A stretch of DNA of 64,000 nucleotides from Bacteroidaceae bacterium. GTDB taxonomy: Bacteria > Bacteroidota > Bacteroidia > Bacteroidales > Bacteroidaceae. Below, one piece after another: positions 16,021 to 25,800 of the stretch. Made by a program: the position numbers and the translations under genes. The DNA lies in assembly GCA_024697945.1 (NCBI GenBank), contig JAILRU010000135.1:1-64000 (forward strand), in the 5' to 3' direction. Positions within the stretch are counted from its first letter, which is position 1. Every line of letters begins with the position of its first letter. The notes beneath the pieces were generated by a model that had not been told where the DNA came from, did not search any database, and saw only the letters and a program-made list of their open reading frames with translations.

Positions 16021-18267
16021 ATGAATCATAAGCTTAATTCTCTCCTTGCAGTCCTGCTGATTACTCCTTTTGTTGTTTCAGCAGAGACAGCTCCCGTCGA
16101 TTACGTGAATCCCTACATCGGTAGCATCAGCCACTTGCTGGTTCCCTGCTTCCCCACAATCCAGCTGCCCAACAGCCTGATGCGTATCTATCCGACGCGT
16201 GGAGACTATACCACCGAGATGCTCGACGGCTTGCCAATGGTCGTTACCAATCACCGCGAGCGTAGTGCCTTCCGCCTAAGCGTCACTCAAGGCGAGGAGT
16301 TGCATCGCATCATTCCCGTCACTTGGGACAACGAGCGCATTACGCCATATGACTACCAGGTACAGGTGGCGGACAATACCATCGATGTGCGCCTTGCCGT
16401 CTCGCACCAGAGCGCCATCTACGAACTGTCGTTCCGCGACCCTGCCAAGCCTGCCACCATTCTCCTTTATACAGATAACGGCCGTATTCAGGTTGACAGC
16501 AGATATGCTTCTGCCAGTCAACGCCTTAGCAAGAACATGAAGATATACTTTGCAGGCGAGTTCGACGTGGTGCCGGAGAAGTCGGGACTTCTTCAGGACG
16601 GGAAGATCAGCGACAAGTGGATTACCGAGGAGCCTCGTGCCTGTGCGGCTCTCCGTTTCCCTGCCGGCACGAAGAAGATATGCTTCCGCTACGGCATCTC
16701 CCTCATCAGCCAGGAGCAGGCGGAGAAGAACCTCATTCGCGAGCAGGGCAAGGACTTCAACCTTGCGAAGGTTGCAAATGCCGGCCGGAAGGAGTGGAAC
16801 GAAACTTTGAGCAATATCCTGGTGTTAGGCGGTACGGACGACCAGAAGACCGTCATGTACACCGCTTACTACCGTACCTTCGAACGCCCTGTCTGCCTGA
16901 GCGAAGAGGGACGTTACTTCTCAGCTTTCGACGGAAAGGTGCATGAGGATGAGGGAAAGCCTTTCTACACCGACGACTGGATATGGGACACCTATCGTGC
17001 CGCTCATCCCTTGCGTGCCCTTATCCAACCAAAGAAGGAGGAGGACATCATCGAGAGCTATCTGCGTATGGCAGAGCAGATGGGGACGAACTGGATGCCC
17101 ACCTTCCCCGAGATGACAGGTGATACGCGTCGCATGAACAGCAATCACGGTGTGGCTATGGTGGCAGATGCACTTTGGAAGGGACTCAACCTGGATGCCG
17201 AGCGTGCCTTTGAGTATTGCCGTAAGGGCATAGAGGACAAGACTTTGGCTCCTTGGAGTGGTCGCCCTGCCGGTGACGGCATCGACAAGTTCTATAAGGA
17301 ACATGGCTACATCCCCGCTCTGGCCAAGGGCGAAGAGGAGACTGACCCCAATGTGACGGGTTTTGAGAAGCGTCAGCCAGTGGCAGTGACGCTCGGGACT
17401 TCTTACGATGAGTGGTGTCTCTCGCGTATTGCCGAGTTCTTGGGAAAGAAAGACGAGACCGCCAAGTACCTCGCCCTCAGCTACAACTACCGCAACCTTT
17501 GGAATGCCGAGACACGCTTCTTCCATCCGAAGGACAAGGACGGCAACTTCCTGCCAGACTTCGACTATCGCTTTGGCGGCGGCATCGGAGCCCGTGAGGC
17601 TTACGACGAGAACAATGGCTGGACCTATCGTTGGGACGTGCAGCACAACCTTGCGGACCTGGCAAGCCTGATGGGAGGACGCGAGGAGATGGCAATGGAG
17701 CTGGACCGTACCTTTGCCGAACCGATGGGGCGTGGCAAGCGTGAGTTCTACGAACAGCTGCCCGACCAGACGGGAAACATCGGTCAGTTCACGATGGCTA
17801 ACGAGCCTTCGCTCCATATACCTTATATATATAATTACGCTGGAGTGCCCTGGAAGACACAGAAGCGCATCCGCCAGTGCCTCGACACATGGTTCCGCAA
17901 TGACGTCATGGGTATTCCGGGCGATGAGGACGGCGGCGGTCTGACATCCTTTGTGGTTTTCTCCTCGTTGGGCTTCTATCCCGTCACGCCTGGCTTCCCT
18001 GCCTACAATATCGGTTCGCCGTTGTTCTCGGACATCCGTGTCAAGTTGCCTGGCGGCAAGGAGTTGCACATCATTGCCAAGGGAAGCAGCCGCGATAACA
18101 AGTACATCCAGCGAGCCACCCTTAACGGCAAGACTTGGGACAAACCCTGGTTCAGTCACGAGGATATTAAGAACGGTGCCACCCTCATCCTCGAGATGGG
18201 CAGTCAGCCCAACAAGCAATGGGGCAGTGCCGAGAATGCCACCCCGCCATCGGCCCCCCTCAAGTAA
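16021..18267 (+). CDS. GH92 family alpha-mannosidase, secreted
   Basis: The promoter box sets the start at 16021 (748 residues), which begins with a clean signal peptide (MNHKLNSLLAVLLITPFVVSA). The mature protein carries GH92 landmarks: DYVNPYIGS at the N terminus, DDWIWDTYRAAHPL, RRMNSNHGVAMVADAL, NEPSLHIPYIYNYAG with the likely catalytic Glu, and GIPGDEDGGGLTSFVVFSSLGFYPVTPG with the acidic base motif. GH92 enzymes are calcium-dependent exo-mannosidases acting on alpha-mannose linkages of N-glycans or yeast mannan. Linkage specificity cannot be read. It has no sorting tail, unlike the exported neighbours, so it is probably periplasmic. It is transcribed alone, converging on the GH43 operon. 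Confidence 0.94.
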   Translation: MNHKLNSLLAVLLITPFVVSAETAPVDYVNPYIGSISHLLVPCFPTIQLPNSLMRIYPTRGDYTTEMLDGLPMVVTNHRERSAFRLSVTQGEELHRIIPVTWDNERITPYDYQVQVADNTIDVRLAVSHQSAIYELSFRDPAKPATILLYTDNGRIQVDSRYASASQRLSKNMKIYFAGEFDVVPEKSGLLQDGKISDKWITEEPRACAALRFPAGTKKICFRYGISLISQEQAEKNLIREQGKDFNLAKVANAGRKEWNETLSNILVLGGTDDQKTVMYTAYYRTFERPVCLSEEGRYFSAFDGKVHEDEGKPFYTDDWIWDTYRAAHPLRALIQPKKEEDIIESYLRMAEQMGTNWMPTFPEMTGDTRRMNSNHGVAMVADALWKGLNLDAERAFEYCRKGIEDKTLAPWSGRPAGDGIDKFYKEHGYIPALAKGEEETDPNVTGFEKRQPVAVTLGTSYDEWCLSRIAEFLGKKDETAKYLALSYNYRNLWNAETRFFHPKDKDGNFLPDFDYRFGGGIGAREAYDENNGWTYRWDVQHNLADLASLMGGREEMAMELDRTFAEPMGRGKREFYEQLPDQTGNIGQFTMANEPSLHIPYIYNYAGVPWKTQKRIRQCLDTWFRNDVMGIPGDEDGGGLTSFVVFSSLGFYPVTPGFPAYNIGSPLFSDIRVKLPGGKELHIIAKGSSRDNKYIQRATLNGKTWDKPWFSHEDIKNGATLILEMGSQPNKQWGSAENATPPSAPLK

Positions 18268-18288
18268 AAAGTTTCAATAATCCTTGCT

Positions 18289-18376
18289 CTAAGGCTTCTC
18301 TAAGGCTTCTCTAAGGCTTCTCAGAGCATGCTCAGAGGATCGTCATAGGACCGTCATAGGATGCTCATACTCCAGA
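18289..18376. repeat. 11-bp-phased array B (8 units)
   Basis: Three exact ctaaggcttct units, then cagagcatgct, cagaggatcgt, cataggaccgt, cataggatgct, catactccaga, all in the same 11-bp frame and drifting step by step. Confidence 0.9.
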
Positions 18377-18477
18377 GGTATGAGAGCGGTATGGGCGCTA
18401 TGGGGTCTGTAACTCCTACTTCCATAAACAGCGACCTTTCCCTTTGCCCGTAGCGTGCTGTCCTTCCGGACGGAGCG

Positions 18478-18569
18478 ATAGTAATCCTATTGCTGAAAGA
18501 ATACTAATCCTATGCAGGAAGGAATAGTAATCCTTCAGTGGAAGGAATAGTAATCCTTCGAAGGTAGGG
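18478..18569. repeat. 23-bp-phased array (4 units)
   Basis: The core ata(g/c)taatcct begins at 18478, 18501, 18524 and 18547, exactly 23 bp apart. Inner copies are flanked by gga...tcc, giving small hairpins. Confidence 0.9.
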
Positions 18570-18630
18570 ATAGGACGCTAATGACAAAGCGACCTTTACT
18601 ATTCATTGACGTTAAGGTTTCTGGGTGGGT

Positions 18631-21375
18631 TTATTTCAGTATCTTCTTCCCGTTGAAGATGTAAACACCCTTAGATAATTTTGAATTTTGAATTTTGAAT
18701 TTTGTATTATCAAAGCGGCGGCCAGCGATATCAAAGATGGCACCCTCATTTTCCATTTTTAACTGTTCACTTTTGATTTCATCAATTCCGTCCTCAATGT
18801 CTTTCTCGGTTACGGTGAACTGGGGGCCTTCGGTGAAGACGGAGCCCACGTAGGCGGCGTCGATGGTCTGAACGCCCCATTTGTAGGTGCCGGGCTTCGC
18901 GGGAAGGAACGTCCACTCCGTCAGGCAACCAACACGTCCGAGGCGGTTCACCTTGCGGAGTCCGTCCTTCGTGCCGCCTATGATGGACGGCGTGCTGTTC
19001 ACAAGGTTGCCCTCTTCGTCCTTGATGTAAATCTCGTAGGTGTAGCCCGGGTGGGCTGTCTCTGGTGCCTGCCAGGAGAGGCGTGTCCTGCCGTCTTGCT
19101 TCGTGACAGTAGGAGCGAGCGGGGCATCGGGTCGCGAGGGGATGGGGTAGAGGTTGCTGCAAAGGATGGCATTGCGGCCTTCCTGCTCTGTGGTCAGGTA
19201 GTTCTTGTCCTTCGAAAAGCCATTGAGCAGGAAGTCTTTGCGTCCGTCGCCGTTATAGTCGGGGAAGATGATGCAGGCTCCTGTGGCTCCGGGGATGCTG
19301 ACGCTTCGTTTGAGGTGGCCCTTGCCGTCGTTGAGGTAGAGCATGCCGCTATAGGCATTCGACTTCGTGCCGCCAAGCATGATGTCGTAGTAGCCGTCCC
19401 AATTCCAGTCGATGACGCCTGCAGAGTTGCTTGCCGAAGAAGAGAGCGTGTAGAGGTCTGTCTGGAACTCGCAGGCGATGGGGCTGAACGAAGGCACGGC
19501 GGTCTGCTGGTTGAGGTAGATGCGCTGGCGTGTGGTCGATTCGCCGGAAGATATCTCGCCCTGTCCGGCCAGCATGATGTCGAGCCAGCCGTCATCGTTG
19601 AAGTCTGCCACCTGCAGTGCTCCGTTCGACTTGCGTTTGATTTCGCCATCTTTCTCGCCAAGTCCCAGACGGGTGAACTGATGCCCGTAGTTATTGGGGC
19701 TGTTGAGATAGACGTCGGTGAAGCGCAGCTGGTCTTCCTTCCCATCCACGAGGGCAGAGATGGCAAAGTCCTGAAAGCCGTCGTTGTTGAAGTCGGCGGG
19801 CTGTATGATGGCCTCACGGAGGAGGAAGCCGGGCTCGTAGGGCTCTACGGAGAAACGTAGAGTACTGACGTTGTCGGTGGTCTGGTTGTGGAGGATGACG
19901 TTGTAGTTCATCTCGCTCTGATGCCCCACGAGGATGATGTCGAGCCGTCCGTCGTTGTCAATGTCAATAACCTCTGCGTTGCATGGAGCCCTCCAATCAA
20001 AAGAATTGATAATTGATAATTGATGATTGATAATTAACTCCACGCTTGCTTCTTCGAACGTTCCGTTTCCTTTGCCCAGGAAGATGCCTTCGTGTCCATA
20101 GTTGCCGGCATAGGCTTCTTCGGTAACGTCATAGCCTGTCTGCTCGAAGGCGATGATGTCCATGTTCCCGTCGTTGTTGATGTCGCAGGGAACGAGGGAG
20201 GGAGAGTCTGCCACCTGGAAGGGTGGGGCGGTTGTGACTTTCACCCATCTATGGTTAGTAGAGTTAAAGGTTGCAAGGTAGGACATGCGCTTGCTCGTGA
20301 AATCGTCTGTGGCGGAGTTCTGAACAGTATTGCCGGAGCCACCGGTCACGATGTCCTGGCTTCCGTCGTTGTTCATATCTACGGTGACCGCTCCGCCGCG
20401 CTCAAAACCCCATTTCTTCGTGATGAGCTCGGGGCTGTAGGGAGCTGAGGTGGAGAGCGTTGGCCGGATGATGGGGTCGCCCAGCATCACGAGACTGCTC
20501 CCTCGTATCTGCATGGTGCCAATGTACATCAGGCGGTCGTGAACCGCCTCGGTGCTGTTATGGGCATGGAAAACGATGCGCAGCAGGCCCTCCTTGTCGT
20601 AGAAGAGCGAGTGGTGGCCTGTGCCTACGAGGTCGTCCCAGCGGCGAAGGATGGGATTGTTGTTATACTTCGTCCAATTTCCCGAAGCGATGTTCGTCGC
20701 ATAGGCATAGCCCACGGCATAGTCCTGACTGCGGTAGTCGTTGCCCGAGTAGGTGAGGAAGTAGCGATGGCCATTCTTAATGACATTGGGCCCTTCGTTG
20801 ACTTTGCCCATCTTGAGCTCCCAGGACTGGGATGCAGCGAAGCACATACGCAGGGTGCTCCCGATGGGCGTGATGAAGTCGTCGCTGAGCTTTGCCTGCC
20901 AGATGCAGTTACCGTCGGTGAAGCGGACAAAGAAGATGTAGGCAGTGCTGTCCTCGTCGATGAAGACGTGCGAGTCGATGCACTTCTCGCTTCCGATGAT
21001 GCTCTCCATCTGGTAGGAGCCTACTTGCTTGAAAGGTCCTTTCGGGGAGTTGGATGTGGCGGCAAAGAGGTGCTCGTTGGCGGAGTAGTACATGATGTAC
21101 TTGCCCTTGATGCGATAGACCTCGGGTGCCCAGAACCACTGGGTCTCGGTGGTGTTCTCCTTGTTCAGAGCCTGCCCCTCGTCCTTCCAAGTCCGCAGGT
21201 CGTCGCTCGAGTAGCAATGGATGCCACTGGCATCGTGGGTGCCGTAGGCATAGTAGGTGTCCCCGTCGAGCAGGATATACGGGTCGGCCAGGGGAATCTG
21301 ACTCTTCCCGCCCTCAGCTTTCACGAAGAGCGGGATGAGTAAAAGAATCCCCACTAAAAAGGATTGTCTGTTCAT
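18631..21375 (-). CDS. Secreted GH43-like hydrolase with seven FG-GAP/VCBS repeats and C-terminal tail
   Basis: A 914-residue protein with a signal peptide (residues 1-20). The N-terminal part (about 25-310) is a five-bladed GH43-type module: likely catalytic Asp31 in ADPYIL, Asp134 in CIDSHVFID and Glu194 in VNEGPNV. About residues 325-720 carry seven calcium-binding FG-GAP signatures (DMNNDGSQD, DINNDGNMD, DIDNDGRLD, DFNNDGFQD, DFNDDGWLD, DWNWDGYYD, DYNGDGRKD), as in beta-propellers. A fibronectin-III-like part and a sorting-type tail (FDIAGRR ... LSKGVYIFNGKKILK) follow. Heptad repeats interrupt the propeller (20003-20036) and the tail (18677-18706). Likely an arabinan- or galactan-type exo-hydrolase; substrate unknown. 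Last gene of an operon, 8 bp after the phosphatase gene. Confidence 0.88.
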   Translation of the reverse strand: MNRQSFLVGILLLIPLFVKAEGGKSQIPLADPYILLDGDTYYAYGTHDASGIHCYSSDDLRTWKDEGQALNKENTTETQWFWAPEVYRIKGKYIMYYSANEHLFAATSNSPKGPFKQVGSYQMESIIGSEKCIDSHVFIDEDSTAYIFFVRFTDGNCIWQAKLSDDFITPIGSTLRMCFAASQSWELKMGKVNEGPNVIKNGHRYFLTYSGNDYRSQDYAVGYAYATNIASGNWTKYNNNPILRRWDDLVGTGHHSLFYDKEGLLRIVFHAHNSTEAVHDRLMYIGTMQIRGSSLVMLGDPIIRPTLSTSAPYSPELITKKWGFERGGAVTVDMNNDGSQDIVTGGSGNTVQNSATDDFTSKRMSYLATFNSTNHRWVKVTTAPPFQVADSPSLVPCDINNDGNMDIIAFEQTGYDVTEEAYAGNYGHEGIFLGKGNGTFEEASVELIINHQLSIINSFDWRAPCNAEVIDIDNDGRLDIILVGHQSEMNYNVILHNQTTDNVSTLRFSVEPYEPGFLLREAIIQPADFNNDGFQDFAISALVDGKEDQLRFTDVYLNSPNNYGHQFTRLGLGEKDGEIKRKSNGALQVADFNDDGWLDIMLAGQGEISSGESTTRQRIYLNQQTAVPSFSPIACEFQTDLYTLSSSASNSAGVIDWNWDGYYDIMLGGTKSNAYSGMLYLNDGKGHLKRSVSIPGATGACIIFPDYNGDGRKDFLLNGFSKDKNYLTTEQEGRNAILCSNLYPIPSRPDAPLAPTVTKQDGRTRLSWQAPETAHPGYTYEIYIKDEEGNLVNSTPSIIGGTKDGLRKVNRLGRVGCLTEWTFLPAKPGTYKWGVQTIDAAYVGSVFTEGPQFTVTEKDIEDGIDEIKSEQLKMENEGAIFDIAGRRFDNTKFKIQNSKLSKGVYIFNGKKILK
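18677..18706. repeat. Heptad repeat in frame in the GH43/FG-GAP tail
   Basis: ttttgaa words encode TKFKIQNSK between the FDIAGRR and KGVYIFNGKK motifs. Confidence 0.9.
20003..20036. repeat. Heptad repeat in frame between two FG-GAP blades
   Basis: aattgat words encode ELIINHQLSIINS between GKGNGTFEEASV and the next DIDNDGRLD motif, extending that inter-blade loop. Confidence 0.9.
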
Positions 21376-21383
21376 TACTTCAA

Positions 21384-22784
21384 TTATTCCTCAAACGGTG
21401 TCTTCCAGCCTGCGGCTTTCGCCATCTTCTTGCAGATTTCGGTGTTGTCGAAGCGGCCGTGGAACTGTTCTGCACCTGCGCCGATGGCAAAGGCGGGAAC
21501 GTAGCCGTTGCTGTGGCCGCCGCTCTGCCAACCAATCAGTGCGCACTCGGAGATGACGTGCTTCACGGTGCTGCACAGACGTCCGGCATCAGCCTTGCCG
21601 TCCTTGAACTCGTTGAAGGAACTTTCCAAGCGCTTTGCCTGTTCGTCGTTCACCTCTACGCCGTTCCAGAAGCCGAAGTTATCTGTGAGGAACTTCTTTG
21701 TCTCTTCCCATGTGAAGCCGCTGCCCAGCTTTTCCTTCACGCTGTTCAGCTCGCGGTTCAGCTTGTCCATACTCATGCGCTGGTACGAGACAGCCTTGAG
21801 GTTCAGCTCGTACGGGCCACGACCGAGGACGAGACCGCCTGTCTCGTGGTCGGCAGTGATGACGATGAGTGTCTCGTCGGGGTGCTGCTGGTAGAACTCG
21901 TAAGCCACCTTCACGGCATTGTCCATGTCGATGAGCTCGGCGATGAAGGCAGGGTCGTTGGCGTGGCAGGCCCAGTCAATCTTGCCGCCCTCGACCATGA
22001 AGAAGAAACCGTCGCGGAGGCCCTGCTTCTTCATGAGGAAGTTGATGCCGGCGCGTGTGATTTCCTCCAAGGTGAGGTCGTCTTTCGTGCGGTCCAGGGC
22101 GTAAGGAATGGAGTTGCGGTCGCGCTTGCTGGCTTCTTCTGTCTGGAAAAGAATCATCTTGTCAGCCTTCTTGGCCTTCTTCTGGAAGTCCTTGTAGCCG
22201 CGGGCGATGGTGTAGCCGCCTGCCTCAGCCTGAGCATAGAGGTCGGGACCGCCATTGGGGTTCTCGGGCTTTACGAAGTCACTGGCAGCGAAGTAGTCGA
22301 AGCCGGAGCCAGGGAGCTGAGAACCGATTTCGTATGCCATGGAGCGCTTGGGCACATGGGAATAGAAGGCAGCAGGCGTGGCATGGTCGATGCTCACGCT
22401 GGTGCTGACACCTACGGCAGCTCCGGCATCCTTAGCCCAGTGGGCGATGCAAGTCACGGGAGTCGTCAGGTCCTTCAGCACACCCAGTGCGCCATTCTTG
22501 GTTTTGTTGCCAGAAGCGAGTGCCGTACCGCCTGCAGCGGAGTCGGTCACACCGTTAGTGGCGCTCTGCGTGTTGATAAGGCCGAAGTAGGGGAAGCTGG
22601 GGAAACAGAGTTCCTTGATTCCGATGCGGCCTTCTAAGGCACCGAGATAAGTTTCTGCGGCATTGACTTGGTTCACTCCCATACCGTCACCGATGAAATA
22701 GAACACATACTTGGCCTTGCCCTCGGCAAGACATGCAAGAGCAACCAGCAGGATACTCAGCGTAGAAAAGAAACGTTTCTTCAT
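21384..22784 (-). CDS. Alkaline phosphatase, exported
   Basis: The signal peptide MKKRFFSTLSILLVALACLA fixes the start at 22784 rather than the ORF-track 22835 (466 residues). Alkaline phosphatase hallmarks: YFIGDGMG (metal Asp33), TDSAAGGTALASG with nucleophile Ser82, and VITADHETGGLV with metal Asp/His. It hydrolyses phosphomonoesters in the periplasm. It lies between the DUF5077/DUF3472 gene (83 bp upstream) and the GH43 gene (8 bp downstream), with no promoter of its own seen, so it is probably part of that operon and could remove phosphate from phosphorylated glycans. No sorting tail. Confidence 0.95.
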   Translation of the reverse strand: MKKRFFSTLSILLVALACLAEGKAKYVFYFIGDGMGVNQVNAAETYLGALEGRIGIKELCFPSFPYFGLINTQSATNGVTDSAAGGTALASGNKTKNGALGVLKDLTTPVTCIAHWAKDAGAAVGVSTSVSIDHATPAAFYSHVPKRSMAYEIGSQLPGSGFDYFAASDFVKPENPNGGPDLYAQAEAGGYTIARGYKDFQKKAKKADKMILFQTEEASKRDRNSIPYALDRTKDDLTLEEITRAGINFLMKKQGLRDGFFFMVEGGKIDWACHANDPAFIAELIDMDNAVKVAYEFYQQHPDETLIVITADHETGGLVLGRGPYELNLKAVSYQRMSMDKLNRELNSVKEKLGSGFTWEETKKFLTDNFGFWNGVEVNDEQAKRLESSFNEFKDGKADAGRLCSTVKHVISECALIGWQSGGHSNGYVPAFAIGAGAEQFHGRFDNTEICKKMAKAAGWKTPFEE

Positions 22785-22867
22785 GATTGTATATTTTGAA
22801 TTTAATAATATATGATTATTCCTGTATTCCGTCAAGGTCCGGCTTTTCGCTTGTAGAGTGAAGGAAC

Positions 22868-25800
22868 TTATTTCAGTATCTTCTTGCCGCTTTGGATATA
22901 TATACCCTTTGGTAATTTACTATTTGACGATTTACAATTTACGATTTTCCGGCCGGTAAGGTCATAAACGGCATCATCATTTTGAATTTTGAATTTTGAA
23001 TTTTGAATTATTTCTATGCCTGTGCCGTTCTTCAGGATTTCTTCTGCGCGGTCGATAGCCTCACGCAGGGCTTGGCGGTCCTCGCTTGTGACGGAGTTCG
23101 CCGAGATGTGGGAGCGGAAGCTCTGGAGCTCTGTCTGCAGGGCATCGAAGGCTTCCTTGACCTCTGGCCTCTGGTAATAGGGTGAAGCTGCTTCGTCGAT
23201 GATGGCATTGTGCACTTGGAACTCACTCATGGCGAAGATGCGGCTGTCGGCACGCTTACCGAGGGTCTGCATGACCTGGAAACGCAGGAAGCGCGATGCT
23301 CCGTCGGTGAAGAGAACCGGCGAGGTGTAGCTTTCGCTGATGTTGGTGGGCAGGCCTTCCGTTATCCGAGCCACAGGCAGCAGGTTGCGCATGGTGGCTG
23401 AAGCCGAAACGATGATGTCCGAAGGAATGTCGGGCTGTCCGTATTCGGGGTTCTGCGAGGGGGTGAAGCTGAAGGCAAAGGCCTGGATGTCACCGCTGGT
23501 GCGAGCCTGGATGTAGGACATCTCGTCTGGCCATGTAATGCCGCTGTACCACGTCTCGTAGTAGGTGTTCGTCTTGCCGTCAATGAGCTTGGCGAGACTG
23601 TGCTCTTCCTGTTGATTGGTATTGGCGTTGGACGAGAGGTACGAGCTGGTGCGGATGAGTTTCGATTCTGTGTCTGCGTAGGCAACGAATGCTTTCCCAT
23701 AGGTCTGAATACCCTGCAGGAAGAGGTAGTCGGGCGTGTTCTCATGGACAGCCTGCTCGCCCTCTGCGGTTATTCCGTGTACGGCATCCTCAGAGGGCCT
23801 CAGATACTGGTTGGTGCGCAGCTGGAAGATGGCTCCACTGCCTCCTGAGTTCTGAAGTACAACGGGCTTCTCGCCACTTGGGGTGATGCCCACATACTTG
23901 CCGCCCGCATTGATGGTGAAGCCATCGCCGCTCTTGCTGAGGGTGATGGTCGTAGGAATGTCGGAGAGTGTGAGTTCGGAGCCATCTACGGAGAGATACT
24001 TACCTGTTCCCAGGTTGTAGAGGTAACTTTCGTTGTATTTCTCGGAGCGTAGAATCATCCAGTTGCAATAGGGGTCACTCACGCGGCACTTCTGGCGGTA
24101 GGCTTCGGGAGCCGTCGTGGAATTGGAGGCAGCAATGGAAAGCACTCCGTCAGTGGTGGCGATGAGGTCGCCGCGACCGGAAGCATTGTGGAGCTGATAG
24201 ACAGCCATAGGTGTGAAGCTCTCGGCCTTGGCAACCACTCCGTATGTGAGCGGCTGTGCCGTAGCGCCAATCTCTCGGATGGTTTCGCGGAGAGCATCGA
24301 TATCTGTGCAGGTGCCGTCGGCATAGACTGTGCGCAGAGGCTCAAGGTCGGCTGGTGCGTAGCCACCCCAGGCATCGGACTCCTCGAATATCTGTCGAGC
24401 GAGGTCAAGCAGGCTTCCGAGACGGTATTCGTGCTTGAAATAGAGCTCGTTGATGACAAGGTTGGACCCGTAGCCGGATGTGAAGCGCAGACGGAAGAAC
24501 TTGGCTGTGACAGGTTCCGGCAGGGTGACGGTGGGACTTTCGGTGTCTTCGATGGTGAGGCGCGAGGAAACAGTCGTCCAGCGACTCCCGTCTTCGGACA
24601 TGTAGAATGCCATCTGTTTGGCGCGGTATTTGCTTTCGCGGTTCTGATAGATTTCCAACGAGCTGACAGTGACGGGTTCGGGGGCCTCGAAGGTGAAGGT
24701 GTGGGGATAGCCTGCGGCATTGCTCTTCCAACGGTTGTGGTAGTATGAGCTTCGGTCGCCGTCAAGCATCATGGCAGCACGTCCGTAGTCGCCCTCTCCA
24801 ACGGTCTCCTCGTCGCTGAAACTGATGAGCTTCCATGTGGCCGGGTCGGAAACGGTGCGAGTGGTTTCGATGCGCTGCTTCATGGTCTTGGAATTGTAGT
24901 GGAGGACACCTTCATCCACGCGGCGCTCCAAACGAGCAATATTAATGGTATCTACCCAAGGCATCTCGCCCATCAGGGGAGGCTCGCAGGTGTTCGCGCT
25001 GTCGCGTTTGCCCATGTAGCCGCCTGTCTCCAGATAGAAGGTCTTGTCGTATAGCTGCGTAACACCGTGACCGAAGTCATAGCGGGAGTTGCGCGTGCCC
25101 TTGTTCTGGGTGTTGCCAAAGCCTGCATAATTCAAGGCGTACCATTGTCCGGTAGCTGCTGAGCGCATGGCTCCGTTGCGGAAGTAACAGCGGCGCATAA
25201 GCTCGCCGCCTGTATCGCCAAAGTTCTCAAGGAAGCTGTAGATGCCGCTCGTGAGGCGGTTGGCAGCTGCCATACGCAGAGTGCCCATGTAGTGCCAGTC
25301 GTTTTCCTCGGCCATCTTGTACCACACGGTCTGCAAAGTGCTCTCGAACTCCGAGACGCTGCCGTCCTCGTTGGTGACGCTGACAATGTCCGGACGTACG
25401 TTGTAGAGGAACTGTACCCAGTGGTCGAACTCCCATAGGTCGTCGCGGTTGTATCGGATGCTGGAACCCGTGCCCTCTCCGCCGAAGCGCGTGGCATAGG
25501 CATCCGGACCGAGATCAACGGCTCCGGCGCGCATGATGTCGGGCAGGCTCTTGTCCTTGTCCGTGTCGCCGTTGTCCCATACGGAGAAGAGGACCGTATG
25601 ACCGTAACTGCCGTCGCTGCGTGTGGGCATCTGTATGCCGGAGTACATGCCGTCGGTGCCGATAGCCATCTGGTAGGAGGCCGGTTGACGGTATGCACTG
25701 GGATACATTACCTCGAGGTAGGTCCAGTTGTAGCTTTGTCCCGACGGCGCTCCTGGAACCTTTGTGCTCCACCACAGATGTACGCTGGGAGCCATGAAGA

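Larger units (their letters stand above)
18268..18630. other. Convergent gene-free stretch (363 bp)
   Basis: Between the ends of GH92 and the GH43/FG-GAP gene. It contains an 11-bp-phased array and a 23-bp-phased array; no gene or promoter was recognised. Confidence 0.85.

Noticed and set aside
18478-18569. 23-bp repeats as a CRISPR array
   Set aside because: The units are contiguous and degenerate, with no unique spacers of 30-40 bp and no cas genes in the window.
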